A DNA stretch of 64,000 nt from Methylocystis sp. Lineage in GTDB: Bacteria > Pseudomonadota > Alphaproteobacteria > Rhizobiales > Beijerinckiaceae. The stretch covers positions 1 to 64,000 of the forward strand of contig JADCCX010000036.1 in the NCBI GenBank assembly GCA_020252485.1. Direction: 5' to 3'. Below the pieces are notes generated by a model. It made no database searches. It was not told the DNA's origin and saw only the letters and a program-made list of their open reading frames with translations. How positions within the stretch are numbered: position 1 is the first letter of the stretch; each line of letters begins with the position of its first letter. The position numbers and the translations under genes were made by a program. Below are positions 49,303-59,700 of this stretch, piece by piece.

Positions 49303-50226
49303 AGCCCTCGGATGCGCAGCCCGGTAGCTCGCCATCAGCCGCTCCATGTCGACAGCCGTGTAAACCTGCGTCGTGGAAAGCGACGCATGCCCCAGCAATT
49401 CCTGGATGGTCCTGAGATCGCCGCCCCGCGCCAGCAGATGCGTGGCGAAGGAATGCCTGAGCGCATGCGGCGTGGCGCTTTCGGGCAGGCCCAGAGCGCC
49501 CCGCAGCGAGGCCATGGCGAGCTGGATGATGCGCGGGCTGAGCGGTCCGCCCTTCGCGCCGACGAACAGCGGACCCTCGGGCGGCAGAGGGTAGGGGCAG
49601 GCCGCGATGTAATCCTCGATCAGCTTTGCGACCTGCGGCAGCACCGGCACGCCGCGCGTCTTGTTGCCCTTGCCGGTGACGATGAGGCTGTCGCGGGCGC
49701 CTGGCGCATCCTTGCGGCGGAGCGACAAAGCTTCCGCAATGCGCAGGCCTGAGCCGTAAAGCAGCGACAGCACGGCGGCATCGCGCGCCAGCACCCATTG
49801 CGGGCGCTCCTCGCCCAACCGAATGTCGGCATCCGCCAGCGCGCGGGCGGCCTGCGGCGGCAGCGGCCTCGGCAGGCCCTTCGCGATGCGGGGGCTGCGC
49901 ACCGCAGCGAAGGGGGAGGCGAGGGCCAGCCCCTCGCGCTCCAGATAGCGGAAGAGCGAGCGGAGCGCCGCCAGCTGGCGCATCAGCGTGCGGCTTTCGA
50001 TGCCCTCGCGCCGCCGCTCGGCCAGGAAGGCGCGGATGTCGGTTGGCTTCAGATGGCTGAGATCGGCCAGCTTCGGCGCGCCGCCGTGGTAGCCAGCCAG
50101 AAAGGCGAAGAACTGGCGCGTGTCGCGGCCATAGGCCTCAAGCGTGCCGGCGGCCAATCGCCTCTCGCCGGAGAGATGGCCAAGCCATTGGTGCGTCGCC
50201 GCCACGATGTCGGGTGAAATCAGCAT
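49300..50226 (-). CDS. xerC: Tyrosine recombinase XerC
   Basis: XerC acts with XerD at dif to resolve chromosome dimers. The 308-aa protein has the N-terminal SAM-like domain and a catalytic domain with the R-K-H-R-H-Y residues: GLRIAEALSLRR (Arg near 162), GKGNKTRGVPV, TPHALRHSFATHLLARGGDL near 246, ELLGHASLSTTQVYT with the tyrosine near 291. The 5' end is next to REP-like repeats and priA. Assignment to XerC rather than XerD is by overall sequence and not certain. Confidence 0.9.
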   Translation of the reverse strand: MLISPDIVAATHQWLGHLSGERRLAAGTLEAYGRDTRQFFAFLAGYHGGAPKLADLSHLKPTDIRAFLAERRREGIESRTLMRQLAALRSLFRYLEREGLALASPFAAVRSPRIAKGLPRPLPPQAARALADADIRLGEERPQWVLARDAAVLSLLYGSGLRIAEALSLRRKDAPGARDSLIVTGKGNKTRGVPVLPQVAKLIEDYIAACPYPLPPEGPLFVGAKGGPLSPRIIQLAMASLRGALGLPESATPHALRHSFATHLLARGGDLRTIQELLGHASLSTTQVYTAVDMERLMASYRAAHPRA

Positions 50227-50278
50227 GGGTTGAGTCTAACCTTGAGCGCTTAACGGGTTGCTGCATGGGCCCTGTGCG

Positions 50279-50403
50279 TTTCTCGAGGCTTCGCTGCGCT
50301 CCGCACCTCGAAATGAGGGCAACTGTGTTTGGCAAACGCCAAGGGAGATATTGCTGCACACATCCTCATTTCGAGGAGCGAGGTGAAGCCGAGCCTCGAG
50401 AAA
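50279..50403. repeat. Second inverted pair of family A REP-like palindromes
   Basis: TTTCTCGAGGCTTCGC...ACCTCGAAATGAGG at 50279-50318, and the reverse-orientation copy CCTCATTTCGAGG...GCCTCGAGAAA at 50364-50403. They lie in the divergent promoter region of xerC and priA. Confidence 0.75.
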
Positions 50404-50444
50404 CGCAAGACGCCCCCGCCGCAGCCTGATAATCCCTGACGTCC

Positions 50445-52694
50445 ATGAGCGACTCGCCAGTCATCGACGGTCTTTTCGGCGCTGCGGCTCCGGCCAGCGT
50501 CGTCGATGTGCTGCTGCCGCTGGCGCTCGACAAGGCCTATAGCTACCGCGTTCCGGCCGGATTATCGCTGGCGTCCGGCGATCTTGTCACGGTGCCGCTC
50601 GGCACGCGCGAGACGATCGGGGTGGTCTGGGACCGCGATCCTGGTGCACCGGCGGGCAGCGGCGGCAACCTCAAGGCGGTGAGCGCAAGGCATGATTGGC
50701 CGCCGCTCTCGCCGCATCTGCGCCGCTTCGTCGACTGGATCGCCGCCTATACGCTCGCCCCCAAGGGCATGGTGGCGCGCATGGCGATCCGCGATCCCGA
50801 GAGCGCGGGACCGGAAAAGCCGCGCTACGGCGTCAGGCTCACCGGCAACCATCCGGCGAAGCTGACGGATGCGCGCAGCCGCGTGATCCTGGCGGCGCAG
50901 GGCGGCTTCGCCTTCCCGAAGAGCGATTTGGCGCGGCTGGCAGGCGTCTCCACCGGCGTCATCGATGCGCTGGTCGATGCCGAGGTGATGGAGGCGGTGC
51001 CGCTGCCGCCTGAAGCCGTCGCACCTTCGCCCGATGCCGGTTTCGCGGTGACGGAACTGAACGACGGACAGGCGGCGGCGGCGGAAAGCCTTGGTCATGC
51101 AGTCCGCGAGAGGCGCTTTTCCGTGACGCTATTGGAAGGCATCACCGGTTCGGGCAAGACTGAAGTTTACTTCGAAGCGGTCGCCGATGCCTTGCGGGCA
51201 GGGCGGCAGGTGATGATCCTCATGCCGGAGATTGCGCTGACAGCGCAGTTTCTCGCCCGCTTCGAGAAGCGCTTCGGCGTCAGGCCGGCGGAATGGCATT
51301 CGGGCGTCGCCAGCAACCGGAAGGATCGCCTGTGGCGGGCGATTGCGGCGGGCGAGGCGAAGGTCATCGTCGGGGCGCGCTCGGCCCTGTTCCTGCCCTT
51401 CGCGGCGCTTGGCCTCATCATCGTCGATGAGGAGCACGAGCAGGCTTACAAGCAGGAGGACGGCGTGCATTATCACGCCCGCGACATGGCGGTGGTGCGC
51501 GGGCGCATCGAGGGCTGCCCGGTGGTGCTCGCCTCCGCCACGCCCTCGGTGGAAAGCCGCGTCAACGCCGAAAGCGGGCGCTATCAGCATATCAGGCTCC
51601 CGGAGCGCTTTGGGGGCCGAAAGCTGCCTCAGCTTTCCGCCATCGATCTCAAGGCCCATCCGACGCGCCCCGGCAGCTGGATATCCCAGCCGCTGAAGGA
51701 GGCCGTGGCGGCGGCGCTCGCCGCCGGGGATCAGGCGCTGCTCTTCCTCAACCGGCGTGGATATGCGCCGCTGACGCTCTGCCGCCATTGCGGGCACCGC
51801 TGGCAATGCCCCGATTGCAGCGCCTGGCTGGTCGAGCATCGCTTCCGGCGCTCCCTCGTCTGCCACCATTGCGGGCATATCGAGCGCACGCCGCAGCGCT
51901 GCGAGGCCTGCGGCGCGGAAAACAGCCTGACCGTCTGCGGGCCGGGCGTGGAGCGGCTGGCGGAGGAGGCGGCGGTCACCTTTCCGGGCGTGCGCGCCAT
52001 CGTCCTGTCCTCGGATTTTCCAGGCGGGACCGAACGGTTGCGGCGTGAGCTTGACGCCGTGGCCGCAGGAGAATTCCAGCTGATCATCGGCACGCAGCTG
52101 GTGGCGAAAGGGCATAATTTCCCGGGCCTCGCGCTGGTCGGCGTCATCGATGCCGATGTGGGGCTGACCAGCGGCGACCCGCGCGCGGCGGAGCGGACCT
52201 TCCAGCTCCTGCAACAGGTGACCGGCCGGGCGGGACGGGGCGATGTCGCAGGCCGTGGCCTGGTGCAGACGCATGATCCCGATCATCCGGTGATCAAGGC
52301 AATTCTCTCGGGCGATGCCGAGCGCTTCTATGCAGAGGAGATCGCCATGCGGCGGGCCGCGCGGCTGCCGCCTTTCGGCAGGCTGGCCGGCATCGTGATC
52401 TCCGGGCCCGATAAAGCGGAGGCGGAAGCGCATGCGCGGGCGCTGGCCCAAACAGGCCTGCAATTGCTCGACCGGCCGGAGCAGGCCGAAGCGCGCTGGG
52501 AGGGCCTTTCCCTGTTAGGCCCGGCGGAAGCGCCGATTGCGCTCATCCGTGGCCGTCACAGGTTGCGGCTGCTGGCGCGGGGGCCGCGCGACGCCGATCT
52601 TCAGGGCTTCCTGCGCAGCATGCTGGCCAATGGCCCGAAGGAGCGGCGCGGCATCCGCGTCGGGATCGATATCGATCCGATGAGCTTTATCTAG
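50445..52694 (+). CDS. priA: Primosomal protein N' (PriA helicase)
   Basis: PriA restarts replication at stalled forks. The 749-aa protein has an N-terminal 3'BD domain, Walker A GITGSGKTEVYFEAVADALR near 228, DEEHEQAYKQEDG near 330, and the zinc-binding insert with CRHCGHRWQCPDCSAWLVEH and CHHCGHIERTPQRCEACGAE near 450-490. VTGRAGRGDVAGRGLVQTHD is motif VI. The SD-like sequence is weak. Divergent from xerC. Confidence 0.96.
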   Translation: MSDSPVIDGLFGAAAPASVVDVLLPLALDKAYSYRVPAGLSLASGDLVTVPLGTRETIGVVWDRDPGAPAGSGGNLKAVSARHDWPPLSPHLRRFVDWIAAYTLAPKGMVARMAIRDPESAGPEKPRYGVRLTGNHPAKLTDARSRVILAAQGGFAFPKSDLARLAGVSTGVIDALVDAEVMEAVPLPPEAVAPSPDAGFAVTELNDGQAAAAESLGHAVRERRFSVTLLEGITGSGKTEVYFEAVADALRAGRQVMILMPEIALTAQFLARFEKRFGVRPAEWHSGVASNRKDRLWRAIAAGEAKVIVGARSALFLPFAALGLIIVDEEHEQAYKQEDGVHYHARDMAVVRGRIEGCPVVLASATPSVESRVNAESGRYQHIRLPERFGGRKLPQLSAIDLKAHPTRPGSWISQPLKEAVAAALAAGDQALLFLNRRGYAPLTLCRHCGHRWQCPDCSAWLVEHRFRRSLVCHHCGHIERTPQRCEACGAENSLTVCGPGVERLAEEAAVTFPGVRAIVLSSDFPGGTERLRRELDAVAAGEFQLIIGTQLVAKGHNFPGLALVGVIDADVGLTSGDPRAAERTFQLLQQVTGRAGRGDVAGRGLVQTHDPDHPVIKAILSGDAERFYAEEIAMRRAARLPPFGRLAGIVISGPDKAEAEAHARALAQTGLQLLDRPEQAEARWEGLSLLGPAEAPIALIRGRHRLRLLARGPRDADLQGFLRSMLANGPKERRGIRVGIDIDPMSFI

Positions 52695-52716
52695 GCGTTG
52701 GCGCTTTATCTCAGTC

Positions 52717-53916
<1,200 letters not shown>

Positions 53917-53978
53917 TTACGCAACAGACAGCGCTTTATGCTCCCGTTAGGATGAAGGCGGGGTTTACCCGCCGATTG

Positions 53979-54554
53979 TCACGCTGTGCCGTTTTTGAAC
54001 GGTGCGAAGGAACGCCGGTGATGGGCGAGCGCGCCGTGGCGGCGGATGGCGTCGCGGTGGCGTTCTGTGCCGTAACCCTTGTGGATTTCGAAGCCATAGG
54101 CCGGAACCGCAGAGCCAAGGCGGATCATGAGCCGGTCCCGCATCACTTTCGCCACGATCGAGGCTGCGCTGATCGCGGGCTCGCTGGCGTCGCCGCCGAT
54201 GATCGCGCGGCCAGGCATCGGCAGACCCGGCGGGACATCCCTGCCGTCGATAATGACGCGGTGCGGCGCGATGGACAGTCCTGCCACCGCCCGGCGCATG
54301 GCTTCGAGCGTCGCGCCCCGGATGTTCAGCCGGTCGATCTCCGCCGGCGGCAGAAGGCAGAAGGACACTGCGGCCGCCTTCGTCATGACTTCAGCGAAGG
54401 CCTTTTCGCGTGCGGCTTCCGTCAAGAGCTTCGAATCGCGCAGGCCCAATGGCAGGCAGGCCGGATCGAGGATGACGGCGGCCGCTGCGACCGGACCAGC
54501 AAGGGGGCCGCGGCCGGCTTCATCGACTCCGGCGATCAGTTCGCGGCTCTCCAT
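53979..54554 (-). CDS. rnhB: Ribonuclease HII
   Basis: RNase HII removes single ribonucleotides and RNA-DNA hybrids. The 191-aa protein has LIAGVDEAGRGPLAGPVAAA with the acidic metal ligands near residue 11, the LGLRDSKLLTEAARE region, IIDG near 101 and a third acid in ISAASIVAKVMRDRLM. The frame is open upstream to 54878 but that part overlaps the divergent gene; ATG 54554 fits the family. The rnhB-ccrM order is conserved. Confidence 0.95.
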   Translation of the reverse strand: MESRELIAGVDEAGRGPLAGPVAAAAVILDPACLPLGLRDSKLLTEAAREKAFAEVMTKAAAVSFCLLPPAEIDRLNIRGATLEAMRRAVAGLSIAPHRVIIDGRDVPPGLPMPGRAIIGGDASEPAISAASIVAKVMRDRLMIRLGSAVPAYGFEIHKGYGTERHRDAIRRHGALAHHRRSFAPFKNGTA

Positions 54555-54693
54555 CCCCGGCCTCTCGCCTTCATCCCGTCCGCCCGCATCCGGCATTTGC
54601 TTCCTGCCTGCTTTCAAACCAGTATCGGGGCAGCCATCACCTGGCGAGACGCGATTCCCATCGTTTGAGATTTCACGGCCCGGAAGATTCGCC

Positions 54694-55284
54694 ATGACTG
54701 ACCCCGGCATGACTGACCCCGGCATGACTGACCCCGCTGGCGCTGTTTCGCCGCCGCGCGTCCGGCTTCCGAAGATCGAACAGGCCATGTCCGCAATGAT
54801 GATGAATTCTGAAATCGCAACGCGGGATGGAAGCCCGCTTCCTGAAGACCAGGCGGCAGCGGCCCATCCGGCGGACAAGATGCTCGACCTGCTCGTCGAG
54901 AGCGAAACCGATGTGGCGGGCCTGATCGCCTATTCGCTGACCGAACGGACAAGGCGCGACTGGATCGCCGCCTTCCGCTCCGTGCAAAGACGCGAGCCCA
55001 ATGCCGCGGAATGGCAGGCATTCCACCTTGGCGAGCAATTGCCCCGGCGTCTCGCGGCCTATCGCGCCATGGCTGCGGAGCTGATGCTGCGCAGCCAGGC
55101 GGAGAGAGCGGGGCTGGGGGCGGTCGGCTCGCCTGCGCCGGGCAGGATGCCGGCTGGGCCGCAAACATTGCAGCAGGCAGCGCGATCGCCGGTCACCTGG
55201 CGCACCATCGGCTTCATGCTGCTGCTGCTCTTGGCGATGGCGGTTGTGTTCCGCACAGCCGCGACCTGGCTGTTCAGAGCCTGA
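54694..55284 (+). CDS. Hypothetical protein with C-terminal membrane helix
   Basis: A 196-aa protein. The first 15 residues are three copies of MTDPG/A encoded by a 15-bp tandem repeat (54694-54738), so three ATG codons could start translation. The central region holds helical segments (MLDLLVESETDVAGLIAYSL, RRDWIAAFRSVQRREPNAAE, AYRAMAAELMLRSQAERAGL), and the C-terminus is a single membrane helix (FMLLLLLAMAVVFRTAATWL). I know it only as a type seen in Rhizobiales; function unknown. Confidence 0.75.
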   Translation: MTDPGMTDPGMTDPAGAVSPPRVRLPKIEQAMSAMMMNSEIATRDGSPLPEDQAAAAHPADKMLDLLVESETDVAGLIAYSLTERTRRDWIAAFRSVQRREPNAAEWQAFHLGEQLPRRLAAYRAMAAELMLRSQAERAGLGAVGSPAPGRMPAGPQTLQQAARSPVTWRTIGFMLLLLLAMAVVFRTAATWLFRA

Positions 55285-55334
55285 CAGCTTCGGATGATCG
55301 CCCGGGCATCGCAAGGCTGGCGCCATGGCGGGTT

Positions 55335-56459
55335 CTACAACAACATCAGCTGGTCGCCGGAGCGCGCCGGCTTGGCGAACAGATCCGTGCGCAATTTCAA
55401 TCGCTTGCGGTTGAAGCCAAGCCGGTCCGCCGCCATCTGGAAGCGCCGGCCCACCATCCATGCATAGGGCCCCGTCCCAGTCTGGCGGTGGCCCCAGCGC
55501 GAATCGTAATCCTTGCCGCCGCGCGTCGACTGCACCAGCGACATGACATGCCGCAGCTTGCCCGGCGCATGGTCCAGCAGCCATTCGCGGAAGATATCCC
55601 GCACTTCCAGCGGCAGACGCAGCAGCACATAGCCGGCGTCGCTGGCGCCGGCGGCCTTCGCCGCCTCCAGCACGGCCTCGATCTCCGCCTCGTTGATGCC
55701 GGGAATGATGGGCGCGTTCAGAACGGTGACGGGGATGCCGGCGCTTGAAAGCTGGCGGATCGTGTCCAGCCGCTTTTCGGGCGTCGCGGCGCGCGGCTCC
55801 AGGTCGCGGCAGAGTGACCTGTCGAGCGTAGTGACCGAAATCGCCACCTTCGCCAGACCCTTCGCGGCCATCGGCGCCAGAATATCGATATCGCGCGTCA
55901 CCAGCGCCGATTTGGTCACGATCCCCACCGGATGATTGAGGCGCGCGAGCACCTCAAGCACCTCGCGCATGATGCGATGCTGCCGTTCGATCGGCTGGTA
56001 GGGATCCGTGTTCGTGCCGATGGCGATCGTGCGCGGCTCATAATCGGCGGCAGAAAGCTCGCGCTCCAGCAGCTCGGCCGCATTGGTCTTGGCGAACAGC
56101 CTGGTCTCGAAATCGAGCCCGGGCGACAGGCCCATATGGGCGTGGGAGGGGCGTGCGAAGCAATAGGCGCAGCCATGCTCGCAGCCCCGGTACGGATTGA
56201 CCGAACGGTCGAACGAAAGATCGGGCGAGCCGTTGCGCGTGATGATCGATTTCGCCCTCTCGATCATCGTTTCGGTCTTGAAGGCTGGCCGTTCCATCAT
56301 GCTGCCCCAGCCGTCGTCTTCCGCCATTCTCACGTACGTCTCGTAGCGGCCGCCGCGGTTCGTGGCGCTGCCGCGCCCCCGTCGCAAATCTGGATCAATC
56401 GCGCTGCCGATGAAGTCCCGCCTGAAATCATCAAGCGACTGCCGGATGCCCAACGACAT
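55335..56459 (-). CDS. PA0069-family radical SAM protein (SplB/COG1533-like)
   Basis: A 374-aa radical SAM protein. The cluster motif is NPYRGCEHGCAYCFARPSHA (CxxxCxxC) near residue 92; then TNTDPYQPIERQHRIMREVL and VGIVTKSALVTRDIDIL near 170-200, as in COG1533 proteins related to spore photoproduct lyase. The start at 56459 follows GGAGG at good spacing. A LexA-type box lies 49 bp upstream of the ATG, so a DNA-damage role is likely. The substrate is unknown. Confidence 0.9.
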   Translation of the reverse strand: MSLGIRQSLDDFRRDFIGSAIDPDLRRGRGSATNRGGRYETYVRMAEDDGWGSMMERPAFKTETMIERAKSIITRNGSPDLSFDRSVNPYRGCEHGCAYCFARPSHAHMGLSPGLDFETRLFAKTNAAELLERELSAADYEPRTIAIGTNTDPYQPIERQHRIMREVLEVLARLNHPVGIVTKSALVTRDIDILAPMAAKGLAKVAISVTTLDRSLCRDLEPRAATPEKRLDTIRQLSSAGIPVTVLNAPIIPGINEAEIEAVLEAAKAAGASDAGYVLLRLPLEVRDIFREWLLDHAPGKLRHVMSLVQSTRGGKDYDSRWGHRQTGTGPYAWMVGRRFQMAADRLGFNRKRLKLRTDLFAKPARSGDQLMLL

Positions 56460-56507
56460 TCTGCCACCTCCTGGAATGAAATCTCCGGAACGAAAAGGGT
56501 TCAGAAA

Positions 56508-56522
56508 GAACATAAATAGAAC
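56508..56522 (-). promoter_or_regulatory. LexA-binding (SOS) box, alphaproteobacterial type
   Basis: On the minus strand GTTC-TATTTAT-GTTC (GTTC, seven bases, GTTC), preceded by TTT and followed by TTT. This is the direct-repeat LexA site of alphaproteobacteria. It is 49 bp from the radical SAM start codon. Confidence 0.75.
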
Positions 56523-56777
56523 AAAAGGGCTGATGTCAATGGAGTTTGTTTCAAAATCGGGCAGGGGCCCAAGGCCTGGCCCCGTCAACGGGTTCTACCG
56601 GAAACCCCCGAATTTTTAGGAATTGAATTTACGCCCCACAGACCACGCACTCGAAATTCCTCCTGCAATTCTGCAAATATAAACAGAAATTTATCCATGC
56701 AGGCGCAGTTTGCCCCGCAGAGTCGTGCATGACCCCGCGTCTCTTCGTGGGATTCGCATGGGTTCGGCGCTGCTTTG
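56523..56777. other. Promoter/leader region of the RTX gene
   Basis: AT-richer than its surroundings (for example AAATATAAACAGAAATTTAT around 56676-56695). Two CcrM sites occur 31 bp apart: GAGTC (56720-56724) and GATTC (56751-56755). No gene in either strand. Confidence 0.5.
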
Positions 56778-59700
56778 ATGTCTTTGCGATCAAGCGATCT
56801 GTCTCTTCAACCGCTTGGGTCGGCAGAGCTCATACTCCCGAGCAGTTTGGGCCCCGAACCGGCAGGATGGGTGAAGGATCTGCTCGATGGGCGCATCGCC
56901 ATCGAGCGGCGGGCCGACAACACGATCGCGCTGATTAACGCGGACGGAACGCGCGAAGCGCTGACGCCAGAGCAGACCGCCGAATTCGCCATGGCGCTGT
57001 TGAGGGCCGCCGCGGTCGACCCCGCGAAACACGCCGCCCTGATGCAGTTCCACTCGATTGCAGCAGCGCAAAATCTTGCGGCGGGCGGCGGTGATCCCGT
57101 CCCACAGGGGGCTGAGTTCGAAAGAGCGGCCGCCGCCGATCCTCCCGGCCAGGACGACGATCGGTCGATGAGGCCGGTTTCCCCGTCCGAACAGCCCTTG
57201 AGGGAAGGCCTGCGGTTCGAGGGCAATCCCCAGAATCCCGACAACGCCCAGTTCCGCTCCGGCTATCAGCCAGGCTTCGTGGGGCCAGGCAGAGGCCATC
57301 TTGGCGGTTTGCCGGACGAGGACCTGACGTTCCGCCCGAGCTCCCGCCGCGGGCTGACGATTCTTGACATCAACGATCCGGGCACGCCGCTTGCAACCGA
57401 TATCGGCGACCGGGGGACGCAATTCCAGGCCGATGCCGGCGCCTTTGGCCTCACCCAGACCTCGACGCTGTTCGAAGCCGGTTTCGTCGGCCCCGGCCTT
57501 CTGCATCTGGAGCCGCTGCGAAACGACGATTACCGGTTCGAGGAAGCGCGTCCGCGCGACCGTGCCGGCATCCGCGAGGACGATATCGCGCCAGTCCTCG
57601 GCGAGCTTCTGCCGAATCCGGTGGCCGATGCTCCGATGATTTCGGTGGCCGATGCACCGATGATCTCGGTAGGTTCCGGCGCCTTTTCAGCCGAGGAGGA
57701 CAGCCGCATCGCCCTGACAGGGTTGTCGGCCGCCCTGGTGGATGCCGATGGATCCGAAACCTTGTCTGCCATCCGGATCGCGGGCGTGCCGGCAGGCGGC
57801 AGCTTCTGCGATGCCGCGGGCCTGGTCCGCGGCGCCAACAATGGCGACGGCAGCTGGTCCTTCGCGCCGTCTGATCTCGCAGGCCTGCATTTTCAGCCGC
57901 CTCTCAACCTGCACGGAGCGTTCAACCTCACGTTCGAAGCCACCTCGCGGGAAGGCGCCTCGGGCGAGACCGCGACGGCCGCCAGCTCTTTCACGATCAC
58001 GGTGACCGCCGAAGCCGATGCGCCCGTGGTGAACGCAGGAAGCGTCAACCTCAATGAGGATGTGCTGACGCCGATCGGCGCGGGCATCGCCTATGGACTT
58101 GCGGACCAGGACGGGTCGGAAGCCGTCACCGCCGTGCGGATCACCGGCTTTCCAGCAGGCTCCAGCTTCGTCATGCCGCCATCGGGAGGGGCGGTCATTA
58201 CGGCGCTGGCGGGCGGGTTTGTCGTCACGGGTTCTGCGGCTGACATCCGCGCCACGCTGGACGGGCTCGCCGTCCGAGCTCCGGCCAACAGCGATAACGA
58301 GATCGGGCTTGTCGTCGCCGTGACATCGACGGACGCGGACGGCTCGACGGCGGCAGCCGCCAACACGCTGACGCTGACCGTCGCCGCCGTGGCGGATGCT
58401 CCTGTCGTCACCGGTGCGGCGGCGGGGGCGGAGGATGCGTTCATCGCCGTGCCGATCGCCGTCGCGCTCGCGGATACCGATGGCTCGGAATCGCTTTCCT
58501 CGGTGGTCGTGTCGCAGGTGCCGAGCGGGGCTCTGCTGCAATGGCAGTCGACGCTTCCGGGCACAGTCACCGGCAATGGGAGCGGCAGCTTCACCTTCAC
58601 CGGCTCAACGGCGGAAATTCAGGCGCTCCTGCAATCGCTGACGATTCGGCCGCCCGCCAATTCCGATGCCGGCTTCAGCCTTCGGGTCACGGCGACCAGC
58701 ACCGAAAGCAATCCCTCGGGTGGCCAGGTCACGGTGTTGAATGCGGTCACGGCCTTCGATGTCCCCGTCACGGTGACGGCGGTGGCCGATCAGGCGATCG
58801 TGCCGACCGCCAGCACAACCGGAGCGGAAGACGCGATGACCGCCTTCGGCGCCAATATCAGCTATGCGCTGACGGACAATGACGGCTCGGAGCGGGTCAC
58901 GGCGGTGACGCTTTCCGGCTTCCCGGCGGGCGCGGCAGTGACCTATGCGGCGGCCGGCGCAGCGAGCGTCACTTTCGCCGCCGGAACCTACACGATCAGC
59001 GGCCCGGCGGCGGATATCCGCGCCACGCTCGACAGCTTCGCCGTGCGGCCGCCCGCCAACAGCGATGCCACGATCAATATCGCCGTCGGCGTCACCACAA
59101 CCGACACCGGCGGCGTCACGGCGGCCAGCAATGGCAGCCATGCTGTGGTGGTGGATTCTGTTGCAGATACCCCTGTTCTGCAGACGAATTTGATTTACGG
59201 CAGCACGGGAGTGGCGCTGCCGGTGAACGTGCTCGCTTACAGCACCGATCCCGATGGCAGCGAAACGGTGAGTGTGACACTCACAAATGTGCCTGCAGGC
59301 GCTACCTTCAACGGGGGAACCAATCTGGGCGGCGGCGCTTGGCGCTTCACGCACATGGAGTTGGCCGGTCTCACCGTGACGCTGGCCGCTGGAACGGCCA
59401 ACACGACGATCAATGTTGCGGCCACTGCTACCGAAACCAAGAATGGTGCAACGAATACTGTCAACAGCATCATACCTCTCGACTTAAGCGCTGGAGGCAC
59501 GCCCCTGATCGGCACTGCAGGCGCCGATCAGCTGACCGGCGGTGTCGGGAACGACACGTTCCTGGGCAGCGCTGGCGCCGACACGCTTAACGGCGACCTT
59601 GGTTCCGATACTGTGAATTACGCCGCAAGCGGAAGCGCCGTCACGGTCAATCTCCTCACCAACATCAATCTTGGAGGCGATGCAGCGGGTGACGTACTGC

